Shown one piece after another: positions 7,086 through 16,171 of a DNA stretch of 32,948 bases. The DNA comes from Clostridium cibarium. GTDB taxonomy: Bacteria > Bacillota > Clostridia > Clostridiales > Clostridiaceae. Positions within the stretch are counted from its first letter, which is position 1. Every line of letters starts with the position of its first letter. The stretch spans positions 1-32,948 of the forward strand of contig NZ_JACSRA010000036.1 of the NCBI RefSeq assembly GCF_014836335.1, in the 5' to 3' direction. The notes beneath the pieces were generated by a model that did no database searches, was not told where the DNA came from, and saw only the letters and a list, made by a program, of their open reading frames with translations. Both the position numbers and the translations under genes were made by a program.

Positions 7086-9077
7086 TTACTCACCCATCAT
7101 TTCTTCAAATTCGTCCTCAGATATGACCTTAACCCCTAAATCAATAGCTTTTGTAAGCTTAGATCCAGCTTCTTCTCCTGCAAGTACATAATCAGTTTTT
7201 TTACTAACGCTTCCTGACACCTTAGCTCCTAATAATTCTAGTTTTTCTTTTATACTTCCTCTTGTGTAATTTTTTAAAGTACCTGTTACAACCACAGTTT
7301 TCCCTTCGAATACACTTTCTACTATACTTATTTCCTCATATTTAGGATTTACTCCAAGATTTAAAAGTTCATCTATAGTACTTAAAACCTTCTCTTCTCT
7401 AAAGAATTCCATCACACATTTTGCAACTATATCTCCTACATCTGAAACCTGTACTAATTCTTCAAATTCAGCCTTTTTTAATCCTTCAATAGATTTAAAT
7501 GTATTAACTAAATCCTTTGCCGTCTTTACTCCAACATTAGGTATACTTAGTGCATATATAAATGAATGTAATTCACAATTCTTACTTTTTTCTATAGAAT
7601 CTAAAAGATTTTGTGCTTTCTTTTCACCAAACTTATCTAAGGTTAACAACTCTTCTTTGCTTAGCTTATATAAATCAGAAATTGATTTTATATTTAACTT
7701 TTCAAATAGTTGTTCAGCTGTTTTTTCTGAAAAACCTTCTATATTCATAGCTTCCCTTGATCCATAATGAACTATAGTTTTAACTAATTGCGGCTTGCAA
7801 GACAAAGTATTTTCACAGAAATAATGTGCACCATCTAATACTATATGCCCCCCACAACTAGGACAGACCTTAGGTGGAGTTATTTCTCTTGCTCCTTCTA
7901 AACTTTCTTCAACAACCCCCATTATTTCCGGAATAACATCATTAGATCTTCTAACGAAAACCTCTGCTCCTATCTTTACTCCTTTTCTAGCTATATCATC
8001 CATATTGTTAAGTGTAGCTCTTTTAACAGTAACACCAGCTAGTTCTACAGGATCTAACAGTGCCGTTGGCGCAACTCTTCCACTTCTTCCCACATTCCAT
8101 TCTACATCCAAAAGAGTAGTTGTAGTTTCCTGCGCCTCAAATTTATATGCTATAGCCCACTTAGGAAACTTTACAGTATATCCTAAGAGTTCTCTAGTTC
8201 TAATATCATCAATAGCTATAACAAGACCATCTATATCATAATTCAAATCAAATCTTATATCTCTTATATATTCAATTTCTTTTTCTATTTCTTCAATAGA
8301 TGTACAAACTTTCATATAATCATCTACCGGAAGCCCTTTTTCTTTGATAAAATCCATCATTTCTAGATATGTCTTAAACTTATAACCTTCTTTATATCCT
8401 ACATCATAGAAAAATGCAGATAGATTTCTATTAGCTGTTTCTTTAACATTTAAGTTTCTTAAAGCTCCAGCTGCGCCATTTCTTAAGTTCTTTAGCGGAA
8501 CTACCGCTGTTTCATTATATTTATTAAAGGCTTCTGTAGTCATTACAGCTTCACCATGTACTTCTAACAAATCACTTGAATCAATCTTTAATGGAATTGA
8601 TTTTATAGTTTTAACTTGAGCTGTTACATTTTCTCCAACACTTCCTGTACCTCTTGTTGCACCTGTTACAAGTATTCCTTCTTCATCATATGTTAAGTTA
8701 ACAGTAAGTCCATCGAACTTCTTCGTTAATACATATTTTAAATCAGGTAGATTCTCTCCTCTTGATCTCATATCTTCAACAAACTTCTTATTTCTATTGT
8801 GCCAATCTCTAAGTTCATCAACACTTTGAGCTTTATCCATACTCCAAAGTCTTCCTTTATGAGTATATTTACTAAATCCCTCTAATACCATATCTCCAAC
8901 TCTTAAAGTTGGAGAATAAGGTAATATATAATCTTCTTCTATTTCTAATTTTCTAAGCTCATCATATTTTTTATCATATTCCTTATCGGTAACTGTAGGA
9001 TTATCTAAAGCATAATATTCATATGAATATCTATTTAATTCTTCTACTAATTCTTTTATTCTTTCCTTATTATCCAT
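7086..9077 (-). CDS. ligA: NAD-dependent DNA ligase LigA
   Basis: LigA seals nicks in replication and repair using NAD. The 663-residue protein has all domains: an N-terminal Ia domain (residues 1-70), the adenylation domain with K120 in KKFDG as AMP acceptor, an OB fold (about 315-395), a four-cysteine zinc finger (C405, C408, C421, C427), helix-hairpin-helix repeats (about 440-575) and a C-terminal BRCT domain (589-663). The motif KFDG replaces the more common KxDG form K(I/L)DG and keeps the essential residues. The ATG at 9077 has GAGAGGAAG upstream. It follows pcrA by 24 bases, the same order as in Bacillus. Confidence 0.97.
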   Translation of the reverse strand: MDNKERIKELVEELNRYSYEYYALDNPTVTDKEYDKKYDELRKLEIEEDYILPYSPTLRVGDMVLEGFSKYTHKGRLWSMDKAQSVDELRDWHNRNKKFVEDMRSRGENLPDLKYVLTKKFDGLTVNLTYDEEGILVTGATRGTGSVGENVTAQVKTIKSIPLKIDSSDLLEVHGEAVMTTEAFNKYNETAVVPLKNLRNGAAGALRNLNVKETANRNLSAFFYDVGYKEGYKFKTYLEMMDFIKEKGLPVDDYMKVCTSIEEIEKEIEYIRDIRFDLNYDIDGLVIAIDDIRTRELLGYTVKFPKWAIAYKFEAQETTTTLLDVEWNVGRSGRVAPTALLDPVELAGVTVKRATLNNMDDIARKGVKIGAEVFVRRSNDVIPEIMGVVEESLEGAREITPPKVCPSCGGHIVLDGAHYFCENTLSCKPQLVKTIVHYGSREAMNIEGFSEKTAEQLFEKLNIKSISDLYKLSKEELLTLDKFGEKKAQNLLDSIEKSKNCELHSFIYALSIPNVGVKTAKDLVNTFKSIEGLKKAEFEELVQVSDVGDIVAKCVMEFFREEKVLSTIDELLNLGVNPKYEEISIVESVFEGKTVVVTGTLKNYTRGSIKEKLELLGAKVSGSVSKKTDYVLAGEEAGSKLTKAIDLGVKVISEDEFEEMMGE

Positions 9078-9101
9078 AACGTAGCTTCCTCTCCAAAATA
9101 C

Positions 9102-12100
9102 TTATAATACTTCTAGCTTTGCTAGTGATAATAATAATACTTTCACACCTTGCTTATCAAATGCAATAGTAAGCTTCTTATCATTTCCTGATGGCGCTAT
9201 AGAAACTACTGTCCCTATTCCAAATTTCTCATGTTTAACTTTTCTACCCATAGTAATTTCTCCACTATTTACATTTGAAGTGCTAGGTTTAGAAGTTCCA
9301 TCAAGGGCACTTGTTAACCCTGAACTTGCTGTAGCTCTTGACGAATACATATTTCCCCTTAAACTATGAGGATTAAAACGAGAGTTATTAGTTCCATTAG
9401 CTTTTGATGATGATGGACTTGTAAGTCCTCTTTCATTTATAAATTCCTTTAATCCAGGCTTTATCTCACCTATAAAGTCAGATTGACTGTAGCTTACTGT
9501 TCTACCAAAAACTTTCCTTACTTCAGCCGATGTCATATATAATATTTCCTTGGCTCTAGTTATTGCAACGTAGCAAAGTCTTCTAGCTTCTTCCATTTGA
9601 TCTTCTTTATCCATATCAGTAACACTTGGGAATATTCCATTTTCCATACCAACCATAAATACAACTGGGAATTCTAATCCCTTTGCACTATGAATAGTCA
9701 TAAGAACTACTGATCCTTCTCCATTTTCCTCTTCCTCAAGTTTATCTGTATCCTGAACTAAAGAAATCTTTTCTAAGTAAGCTTCCAAACTCTTATCCTC
9801 GCTATTTTTTTCAAAATCCACAGCATCAGATACTAATTCCTTTAAGTTTTCTATTCTACTCTTATCTTCAATTTCATCTGATTTAGATAGTTCTTCTAAA
9901 TATCCAGTATCCTTTAATATACTTTCAACTAAAACTGATGGAGGTACTGTTTCTTTTAAATCCATAAAGTTTTCCATAAGCTCTGTAAACTTCTCAATAC
10001 AAGATGCATTTCTAGCAGTTAATGTAGATATATTGCGAGCTTCATTTAAAGCATCCCATAAATCCAGCTCAAAATCTCCTGCAAAATCTTGAACCTTTTG
10101 TACAGTTGCATCACCTATACTTCTTTTAGGTACATTTATTATTCTCCTTAAGCTTATATCATCTTGAGGATTTACTATAACCTTTAAGTAAGAAATTAAG
10201 TCTTTAATTTCTTTTCTATCATAGAATCTAGTTCCACCTACGATTTTGTATCCAATACCTCTTCTTCTTAAGGTTTCCTCAAATATACGAGATTGAGCAT
10301 TAGTTCTATATAGGATTGCAAAATCATCATTTTTTCTATTTTCACTATGTTTTAAATCTGCTATAGTCTTAGAAACGAAATCTCCTTCTGATCTATCATC
10401 AAAAGCTCTATAAATCTTAATCTTACTTCCTGCATCTTGAGTAGGTCTAAGCATCTTATCTTTTCTTCTTGCATTGTTTGCAATAACCACATTAGCAGCT
10501 TGAAGTATATTGTCCTTAGATCTATAGTTTTGCTCTAATTTAATAACTTTAGCCTCTGGATAATCTTTTTCAAAATCTAGTATATTGCTTATATCTGCAC
10601 CTCTCCAAGCATATATACAATTGTGAACAGCTATACCATTTGATATATAGTTTCTGGTTTCTTCCACATTTAAGTCATAAACAAATCCCTTATATTCTTC
10701 AACAACTACAGATGTAACTTCTTCGCTAATAACTTTTCCATCATGAACAGTTACAATCTCCATTCCTTTTTTAACACTACCTAATGGTAAGAATAGAAAC
10801 TTTTCGCCTTCTGTTAATTTCGCTCTCTTTATTATTTGAAAATTATCACTACTCTTAACTATACTTTTACTAAATTCTTCTGTTTCATCAAAAGTATAAT
10901 GTTCACTCTTAATAACATCTGAAGCTAATATACTGGAATCATTAACTTCAATTATGTGAGAATAATTACCTTCATTATCTTTTTTTCCACTAAAGAAACT
11001 TATATCAACTTTCCTTACATTAACTACATCCAAACTTGTATAATGAGGGTAATCCTTATATAAATACTCACTATCCATTAAAATTTCTATCTCATCGGAA
11101 TTATCAGCAAGTGATCCGCATTCATTTAGATAATACTCTTCATAACTAGTTGCTTCATTTTCTGTTTCACATACTTTAAGTACCCATATCTTATCTCCAT
11201 TGTTATCTATAAGTGTTACATTTAAACCATTAACTACTTCTCCGCCCACATTTAAAACTGAAGGAGTTTTACCTACTATATATCCAGAACCTTTTTTATG
11301 CATCAAATAGACATAAAATAAGTTTTCTTCATTGCTAAATCTACTAAAAGTTAAGTGATTCGGTGTCCCTTTAATAACTTTTCCACTATCAGTAATAACT
11401 TTAATTATGTTTCCACTATATTCTTTCTTAGATACGCTTGATACCTCTTTAAAGCCATATTCTCCATTCCCTAATAATGACTGTACTTTATCTCCATTAT
11501 TTATGTCTTCTATTTTTACTGCGCCATTTTCTCTATTTATGATAGTTCCTTCAACAAGACATTGATCATCATCTCCAACAACGCAAATATTCTTATTCTT
11601 ATTTGCTAGAAGCTTAACCAATTCATATTGTGCACCATTTGTATCTTGGTATTCATCTACCATAATGTATTGGAACTTTCTTTGATAAAATTCTAATACA
11701 TCTGGATTCTTTTTAAGTAATTCCACAGTCTTAAATATTAAATCATCAAAATCCATAGCATTATTCTCTTTAAGCCTTTTTTGGTACATTAAATAAACAT
11801 CTGCTATCTTATTCTCTCTAAAATTGCTTTCAAATTCTCTTTTAAAACTTTCTGGACTTTGCATCTTATCTTTTGCTCTACCTATCTTACCCATAATCTC
11901 TCTTTGAGTGATATCTTTATCATTTATATTAAGAGCTTTCATACATTCTGTTAAAAGAGTTTTTTGATCTGAAGTATCATATATTGTAAAGCTACTTCTA
12001 TATCCTAAATGTTCTATTTCTCTTCTTAATATTCTTACACATGTTGAGTGAAATGTAGATATCCACATATCCTCTGCCTTTTCTCCAACGAGTTTTTTAA

Positions 12101-12311
12101 CCCTATCCTTCATTTCTTTAGCTGCTTTGTTTGTAAAAGTTATAGCTAAAATTTTGTAAGGAGGTATACCTAGGTCCTCTATCATATGAGCCATTCTATA
12201 AGTTAATACTCTTGTTTTACCTGAGCCTGCTCCAGCAAGTATTAATACTTGTCCGTCTACAGTAATAGCACCTTCATATTGTTCTTTATTAAGTAATGAT
12301 TTTAAATCCAA
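9102..12311 (-). CDS. pcrA: ATP-dependent DNA helicase PcrA (UvrD family), intein-containing precursor
   Basis: PcrA is a superfamily 1A 3'-5' helicase for repair and for clearing recombinases and RNA polymerase from DNA. The 1069-residue precursor carries a 314-residue intein (residues 251-564); the spliced protein is 755 residues, the usual size. Motifs: Walker A GAGSGKT (27-33), Ia TFTNKAAKEM, motif II DEYQDT (219-224), motif III VGDDDQ/CIYAWRGAD interrupted by the intein, motif V TIHSAKGLEFP, motif VI YVAITRAKE. A Ser/Asn-rich linker leads to a C-terminal Tudor-like domain (GRKVKHEKFGIGTV), used by PcrA to bind RNA polymerase. The start is TTG at 12311 behind GAGGAGG; the nearby ATG is out of frame. 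It leads the operon pcrA-ligA-6814. Confidence 0.97.
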   Translation of the reverse strand: MDLKSLLNKEQYEGAITVDGQVLILAGAGSGKTRVLTYRMAHMIEDLGIPPYKILAITFTNKAAKEMKDRVKKLVGEKAEDMWISTFHSTCVRILRREIEHLGYRSSFTIYDTSDQKTLLTECMKALNINDKDITQREIMGKIGRAKDKMQSPESFKREFESNFRENKIADVYLMYQKRLKENNAMDFDDLIFKTVELLKKNPDVLEFYQRKFQYIMVDEYQDTNGAQYELVKLLANKNKNICVVGDDDQCLVEGTIINRENGAVKIEDINNGDKVQSLLGNGEYGFKEVSSVSKKEYSGNIIKVITDSGKVIKGTPNHLTFSRFSNEENLFYVYLMHKKGSGYIVGKTPSVLNVGGEVVNGLNVTLIDNNGDKIWVLKVCETENEATSYEEYYLNECGSLADNSDEIEILMDSEYLYKDYPHYTSLDVVNVRKVDISFFSGKKDNEGNYSHIIEVNDSSILASDVIKSEHYTFDETEEFSKSIVKSSDNFQIIKRAKLTEGEKFLFLPLGSVKKGMEIVTVHDGKVISEEVTSVVVEEYKGFVYDLNVEETRNYISNGIAVHNCIYAWRGADISNILDFEKDYPEAKVIKLEQNYRSKDNILQAANVVIANNARRKDKMLRPTQDAGSKIKIYRAFDDRSEGDFVSKTIADLKHSENRKNDDFAILYRTNAQSRIFEETLRRRGIGYKIVGGTRFYDRKEIKDLISYLKVIVNPQDDISLRRIINVPKRSIGDATVQKVQDFAGDFELDLWDALNEARNISTLTARNASCIEKFTELMENFMDLKETVPPSVLVESILKDTGYLEELSKSDEIEDKSRIENLKELVSDAVDFEKNSEDKSLEAYLEKISLVQDTDKLEEEENGEGSVVLMTIHSAKGLEFPVVFMVGMENGIFPSVTDMDKEDQMEEARRLCYVAITRAKEILYMTSAEVRKVFGRTVSYSQSDFIGEIKPGLKEFINERGLTSPSSSKANGTNNSRFNPHSLRGNMYSSRATASSGLTSALDGTSKPSTSNVNSGEITMGRKVKHEKFGIGTVVSIAPSGNDKKLTIAFDKQGVKVLLLSLAKLEVL
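10620..11561 (-). mobile_element. Intein in PcrA helicase motif III
   Basis: In-frame insertion of 314 residues between VGDDDQ and CIYAWRG. It starts with Cys (CLVEGTII, block A), has block B (GTPNHL, with the Thr and His of TxxH), and ends YISNGIAVHN (blocks F and G, penultimate His and terminal Asn). The +1 extein residue is Cys, where PcrA proteins normally have Ser. All splice residues are therefore intact. The middle lacks LAGLIDADG and HNH motifs. Residues 332-349 (FYVYLM...GYIVGKT) and ATSYEEYYLNECG (near 387) resemble a worn GIY-YIG-type domain, as far as I recall the insert seen in many PcrA/UvrD inteins. The expected arginine after YIVGKT is absent and the stretch after NECG is short, so nuclease activity is doubtful while splicing looks intact. 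Confidence 0.93.
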
Positions 12312-12340
12312 ATCATTTCCTCCTCTCTAAATACTAAAAC

Positions 12341-12349
12341 ATTATAGCA
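12341..12349 (-). promoter_or_regulatory. Extended -10 promoter of the pcrA-ligA operon
   Basis: The minus strand reads TGCTATAAT (12349-12341), an extended -10 with a perfect TATAAT, 29 bases before the pcrA TTG start. The -35 position has no good match, as is usual for extended -10 promoters. Confidence 0.6.
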
Positions 12350-12383
12350 CACTCTAATACTCATTTATATTATAATCTTCTAC

Positions 12384-13061
12384 TTAAAATAATCCAAAAA
12401 TGATAGGAATAAATATAGCTGGTAATAGATTCGCTACTTTTATTTTTGTAACTTCAAGCATATTTAACCCAAGCCCTATAATTAAAAGGCTCCCAACAGC
12501 AGACATATTAGAAATTACCACAGTACTTAATATTCCTGATAACAATCCCGCCGCCAAAGTTATTACTCCTTGATATATAAGTACACTTAAAACTGATAAC
12601 ATAACTCCAATTCCTAAAGTTGAAGAAAATATCAAAGAAGAAATTCCATCCAGTACAGATTTAGCCAAAAGTGTTGTGTTATCTCCTTTTAATCCACTTT
12701 CTAAGGATCCAACCACAGCCATAGCCCCTATACAAAATAGTAAACTTGCTGTTACAAATCCTTCTGATACTGATACTGTATCACTTTTTTTCTTAACCTT
12801 TTTCTCAAAGTAATCTCCTAATTTAATTAGTCTCTTATCTATATCAATTATCTCTCCAATTAATGCTCCTACAGCAACACATATTATCATTTGAATAGTA
12901 TCCTCGCCCTTTAATGCCCCTGATATCCCTATGTACAAAACACATAACGCCAGCCCATTCATTATAGTATTACTAATTTTAGTTGTTATTTTACCTTTTA
13001 TAAATAATCCAACAATGCACCCAATAAATATAGTTACACAATTTACTATAGTCCCTAACAT
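12384..13061 (-). CDS. DUF554 family membrane protein (YdfK-like)
   Basis: This 225-residue integral membrane protein fits the DUF554 family in length and pattern. It opens with LGTIVNCVTIFIGCIVGLF, has the GALIGEIIDIDKR turn near residue 85, and the conserved ASLLFCIGAMAVVGSLESGL, followed by paired helices rich in Gly and Ile. About six or seven membrane segments are visible. The ATG at 13061 has GGAGGG upstream. Function is unknown across the family; a transport role is often suggested. It appears to be monocistronic, lying upstream of pcrA with its own gap of 72 bases. Confidence 0.85.
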   Translation of the reverse strand: MLGTIVNCVTIFIGCIVGLFIKGKITTKISNTIMNGLALCVLYIGISGALKGEDTIQMIICVAVGALIGEIIDIDKRLIKLGDYFEKKVKKKSDTVSVSEGFVTASLLFCIGAMAVVGSLESGLKGDNTTLLAKSVLDGISSLIFSSTLGIGVMLSVLSVLIYQGVITLAAGLLSGILSTVVISNMSAVGSLLIIGLGLNMLEVTKIKVANLLPAIFIPIIFGLF

Positions 13062-13148
13062 TAATAGCCCTCCATAAATTTCTTTTAATCTTTATTTTAG
13101 CATATATTTATCCCTAGCGAAAATTATGTTAACATTAGATGAAACAAC

Positions 13149-13175
13149 TTAACTAGACTGATTTATTCTAGTTAA
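13149..13175. repeat. Inverted repeat between DUF554 and lipoprotein genes
   Basis: The arms TTAACTAGA (13149-13157) and TCTAGTTAA (13167-13175) are perfect 9-base inverted repeats around a 9-base spacer. No T-run follows, so an operator for the divergent genes at 13061 and 13233 is as likely as a terminator. Confidence 0.5.
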
Positions 13176-13232
13176 AGACATAGTACAAACATTTCTAAAA
13201 TTTATAAATACCATTATGATTGGAGTGAGTAG

Positions 13233-13658
13233 ATGAAAAAAAGTCTTCTATATTTTATAACTATTTTTACAGTGATTTTTGTTCTTACGGGGTGCGTCAA
13301 TAAAGTTGATTATAATAGTGTAAGTAATTATTCAGATGAAACTCTCACTTCTGCACTTACATCTATGAACGAATTAGACTATGATAAATTTTCTTCTTAT
13401 TTAAGTGATGATTTGAAGGAATCCTATAACTTGGCAACATTTCAAAGTGAAACCACTAATATTATGAACAAGATTGGTACATTTGAATCATTAACCTATT
13501 ATGATGGAGAAGAGAGAAATGGATATATATCTTTGATATATGATGCTAAATATTCTAATTCACAAGATACAGTTTCTATATCAATAACCTTCAAGAAAGA
13601 TGATAAAGAACATAAAATCTATCAATTGTATTTCGATTCAGCAATTATTAATAATTAG
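13233..13658 (+). CDS. Small secreted lipoprotein, DUF3887-like
   Basis: This 141-residue protein has a type II signal peptide: MKKSLLYF, a hydrophobic core, then the lipobox LTGC with the lipidated Cys at residue 21. The mature part has the pattern of DUF3887/NTF2-like domains: an N-terminal helix with LTSALTSMNELDYDKFSSYL, then strands ending in YDAKYSNSQDTVSISITF. Such proteins sit on the outer face of the membrane; their role is unknown. The ATG at 13233 follows TGGAGTGAG. It lies 66 bases upstream of the YiiX-like gene and may be cotranscribed with it. Confidence 0.8.
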   Translation: MKKSLLYFITIFTVIFVLTGCVNKVDYNSVSNYSDETLTSALTSMNELDYDKFSSYLSDDLKESYNLATFQSETTNIMNKIGTFESLTYYDGEERNGYISLIYDAKYSNSQDTVSISITFKKDDKEHKIYQLYFDSAIINN

Positions 13659-13724
13659 CATTGCATTTATCTATTAATAGTATATAATATGTTTATTCAG
13701 TACTATATAAGGAGGATTTTGTTT

Positions 13725-14288
13725 ATGGAAAAATCTAATATATATCTAGTTTTTTCAAGAACAGGCACTTGGCTTTCACGCTCAATAAAAGTTATTACAA
13801 ATAGTGAATATACTCATGTAGCCTTAAGTTTGGATTCTAATTTCGACAACATGTATACCTTTGGTAGATTAAATCCTAATAATCCTTTTTATGCTGGATT
13901 AACTATTGAAAATCTACATGATGGAGTATATAAAAAGTCATCATCATGCGAAAGTCTGATATATAAAATACCAGTTTCAAAAGACCAATTGGATACATTA
14001 ATTGATGAACTTAATAAATATTATTATTCAGATATAAAATACAAATATAATTTTCTCGGTCTATTTGCAGTTTTGTTGGACAAGCCTTGGAAAAGAAGCC
14101 GCCATTATTTTTGTTCACAATTTGTAACAGAATTACTGATTAAAAGCAGTATTTGGGATAGTCCAAAGCTTCCCGAATTGACAAGACCAACAGACTTGGT
14201 GCATATTGACAATAAAGAAATTATATTTCAAGGATCAACTAATGAAATTAGCACAATAGTTAATAACCTTTCACCTATTGCTTTCTAA
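13725..14288 (+). CDS. YiiX-like permuted papain-fold (NlpC/P60-related) cysteine hydrolase
   Basis: This 187-residue protein shows the circularly permuted NlpC/P60 arrangement of the YiiX/YebB type: the catalytic His comes first (SEYTHVALSL, near residue 30), and the Cys near residue 130 (YFCSQFVTELL) comes late. The start is ATG at 13725, behind AAGGAGG; an upstream ATG at 13689 lacks a ribosome binding site. There is no signal peptide, so it acts in the cytoplasm or on intracellular substrates. Family members are predicted amidases or acyltransferases, in some cases acting on lipids rather than peptidoglycan. The substrate is unknown. A long terminator follows. Confidence 0.75.
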   Translation: MEKSNIYLVFSRTGTWLSRSIKVITNSEYTHVALSLDSNFDNMYTFGRLNPNNPFYAGLTIENLHDGVYKKSSSCESLIYKIPVSKDQLDTLIDELNKYYYSDIKYKYNFLGLFAVLLDKPWKRSRHYFCSQFVTELLIKSSIWDSPKLPELTRPTDLVHIDNKEIIFQGSTNEISTIVNNLSPIAF

Positions 14289-14301
14289 TTAATATTTTCT
14301 T

Positions 14302-14359
14302 AGTATTGATATAAAATATGAGTATATTCTCTCATTATTTTATATCAATACTATTTTTT
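14302..14359 (+). terminator. Rho-independent terminator after the YiiX-like gene
   Basis: A long AT-rich stem (14302-14322 with 14331-14352, one bulged base) is followed by ATTTTTTT. It lies 13 bases past the stop. Confidence 0.88.
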
Positions 14360-14459
14360 TCATAAAATTTAATAGTTACTTTATTTTTTTCTCATATTAG
14401 ATTAGAATTAAAGGTAAATGCTAATTAATTTTGATACTACCTAAGAGAGGATGAATAAG

Positions 14460-16118
14460 ATGGCAAACGAAATAAACTCATCTAATTTTATTAGAAATAT
14501 AATTATTGAAGATTTAGAAAAAGGAAACGTGAAGGAAGTAATTACTCGTTTCCCGCCAGAACCTAACGGCTACTTACATATAGGTCATGCTAAATCAATT
14601 TGTTTGAATTTCCAATTAGCTGAAGAGTTTAAGGGAAAAACGAATTTAAGATTTGATGACACTAATCCAGTAAAAGAAGATACTGAATATGTTCAATCTA
14701 TAAAACAAGATGTAGAATGGTTAGGTTTTAAGTGGAGCAATCTTTTATTTGCATCAAACTATTTTGATACGATGTATGAAAAAGCAGTTCTTTTAATAAA
14801 GAAAGAAAAAGCTTATGTATGTGACCTAACTCCAGAAGAAATGAAAGAATATAGAGGAACATTAACTTCTCCTGGAAAAGATAGTCCTTACAGAAATAGA
14901 TCTGTCGAAGAAAACTTAGACCTTTTTGAAAGAATGAAAAATGGTGAATTTAAAGATGGAGAAAAAGTTTTAAGAGCTAAAATAGATATGGCTTCTCCTA
15001 ACATAAACATGAGAGATCCTGTAATTTATAGAATCGCTCACACTACTCACCACAACACAGGAGATAAATGGTGTATATACCCAATGTATGATTTTGCACA
15101 TCCTATAGAAGATGCTATTGAAGGAGTAACTCATTCAATCTGTACTTTAGAATTTGCTGATCATAGACCTTTTTATGATTGGATAATACAAGAATGTGAA
15201 ACTGAAAGTGTTCCAAGACAATATGAATTTGCAAGATTAAATATAACTAATACAGTTATGAGTAAGAGAAAACTTAAACTTTTAGTTGATGAAGGAATTG
15301 TTGATGGATGGGATGATCCAAGAATGCCTACTATAGCAGGTCTTAGAAGGAAAGGATACACTCCAGAATCTATAAGAAACTTCTGCCAAGCAATTGGTGT
15401 TGCAAAAGCAGCTTCTGTTGTTGATGAACAAATGCTTGAATACTTCATAAGAGAAGATCTTAATCCAAAAGCTTTAAGAGCTATGGCAGTAATAGATCCT
15501 TTAAAGGTTGTTATTACTAATTACCCTGAAGGTCAAACTGAAATGTTAGAAATAGAAAATAATCCTCAAGATGAATCTGCTGGTACTAGACAAGTAGCTT
15601 TCTCAAGAGAAATTTATGTTGAAAGAGAAGACTTCATGGAAATACCTGCCAAAAAATACTTTAGGCTATTTCCTGGAAACGAAGTAAGACTTAAAGGTGC
15701 GTACTTTATAAAATGTAACGAAGTTATTAAAGATGAAAATGGTAATGTGATTGAACTTCACTGTACTTATGATCCAGAAACTAAGAGCGGTAGTGGATTT
15801 ACTGGAAGAAAAGTTAAAGGAACCATTCACTGGGTAGATGTAAACTCAGCTATTCCTGCTGAATTTAGATTATACGAACCTTTAATCCTTGATGATATTG
15901 AAGAAAATGAAGGAAAACACTTCCTAGAACAAATAAATCCAAACTCTTTAACTGTTCTTAAAGGATTTATTGAGCCATCTGTAAAAGGTGCTGCAATTGG
16001 AGAGAAATATCAATTGTTTAGACACGGTTACTTCAATGTAGATCCAAAAGATACAACAGAAGATAATCTTGTGTTTAATAGAATAGTTTCACTAAAGAGT
16101 TCATTTAAAATAGGATAA
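14460..16118 (+). CDS. glnS: Glutaminyl-tRNA synthetase
   Basis: GlnRS charges tRNA-Gln directly. The protein is 552 residues, matching bacterial GlnRS. The class I motifs are both present: HIGH in PPEPNGYLHIGHAKS and the KMSKS equivalent VMSKRKL. The C-terminal anticodon-binding beta-barrels follow (residues about 340-552, with SGFTGRKVKGTIHWV). The start is taken at ATG 14460, 9 bases after AGAGAGG; the ATG at 14451 abuts that site with no spacing. Most Firmicutes lack GlnRS and use GatCAB, so its presence is a known feature of some clostridia, thought to come by transfer. It converges on gltX. Confidence 0.96.
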   Translation: MANEINSSNFIRNIIIEDLEKGNVKEVITRFPPEPNGYLHIGHAKSICLNFQLAEEFKGKTNLRFDDTNPVKEDTEYVQSIKQDVEWLGFKWSNLLFASNYFDTMYEKAVLLIKKEKAYVCDLTPEEMKEYRGTLTSPGKDSPYRNRSVEENLDLFERMKNGEFKDGEKVLRAKIDMASPNINMRDPVIYRIAHTTHHNTGDKWCIYPMYDFAHPIEDAIEGVTHSICTLEFADHRPFYDWIIQECETESVPRQYEFARLNITNTVMSKRKLKLLVDEGIVDGWDDPRMPTIAGLRRKGYTPESIRNFCQAIGVAKAASVVDEQMLEYFIREDLNPKALRAMAVIDPLKVVITNYPEGQTEMLEIENNPQDESAGTRQVAFSREIYVEREDFMEIPAKKYFRLFPGNEVRLKGAYFIKCNEVIKDENGNVIELHCTYDPETKSGSGFTGRKVKGTIHWVDVNSAIPAEFRLYEPLILDDIEENEGKHFLEQINPNSLTVLKGFIEPSVKGAAIGEKYQLFRHGYFNVDPKDTTEDNLVFNRIVSLKSSFKIG

Positions 16119-16122
16119 AAAC

Positions 16123-16163
16123 AAAGAGGTATCTCATATAATTTGAGATACCTCTTTATTTTT
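16123..16163 (+). terminator. Rho-independent terminator of glnS
   Basis: The stem AAAGAGGTATCTCA (16123-16136) pairs with TGAGATACCTCTTT (16144-16157), followed by ATTTTTT. Confidence 0.93.
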
Positions 16164-16171
16164 TAAATCTA

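Noticed and set aside
10620..11561. LAGLIDADG homing endonuclease in the intein
   Set aside because: No LAGLIDADG-like dodecapeptides can be read in the 314 residues.
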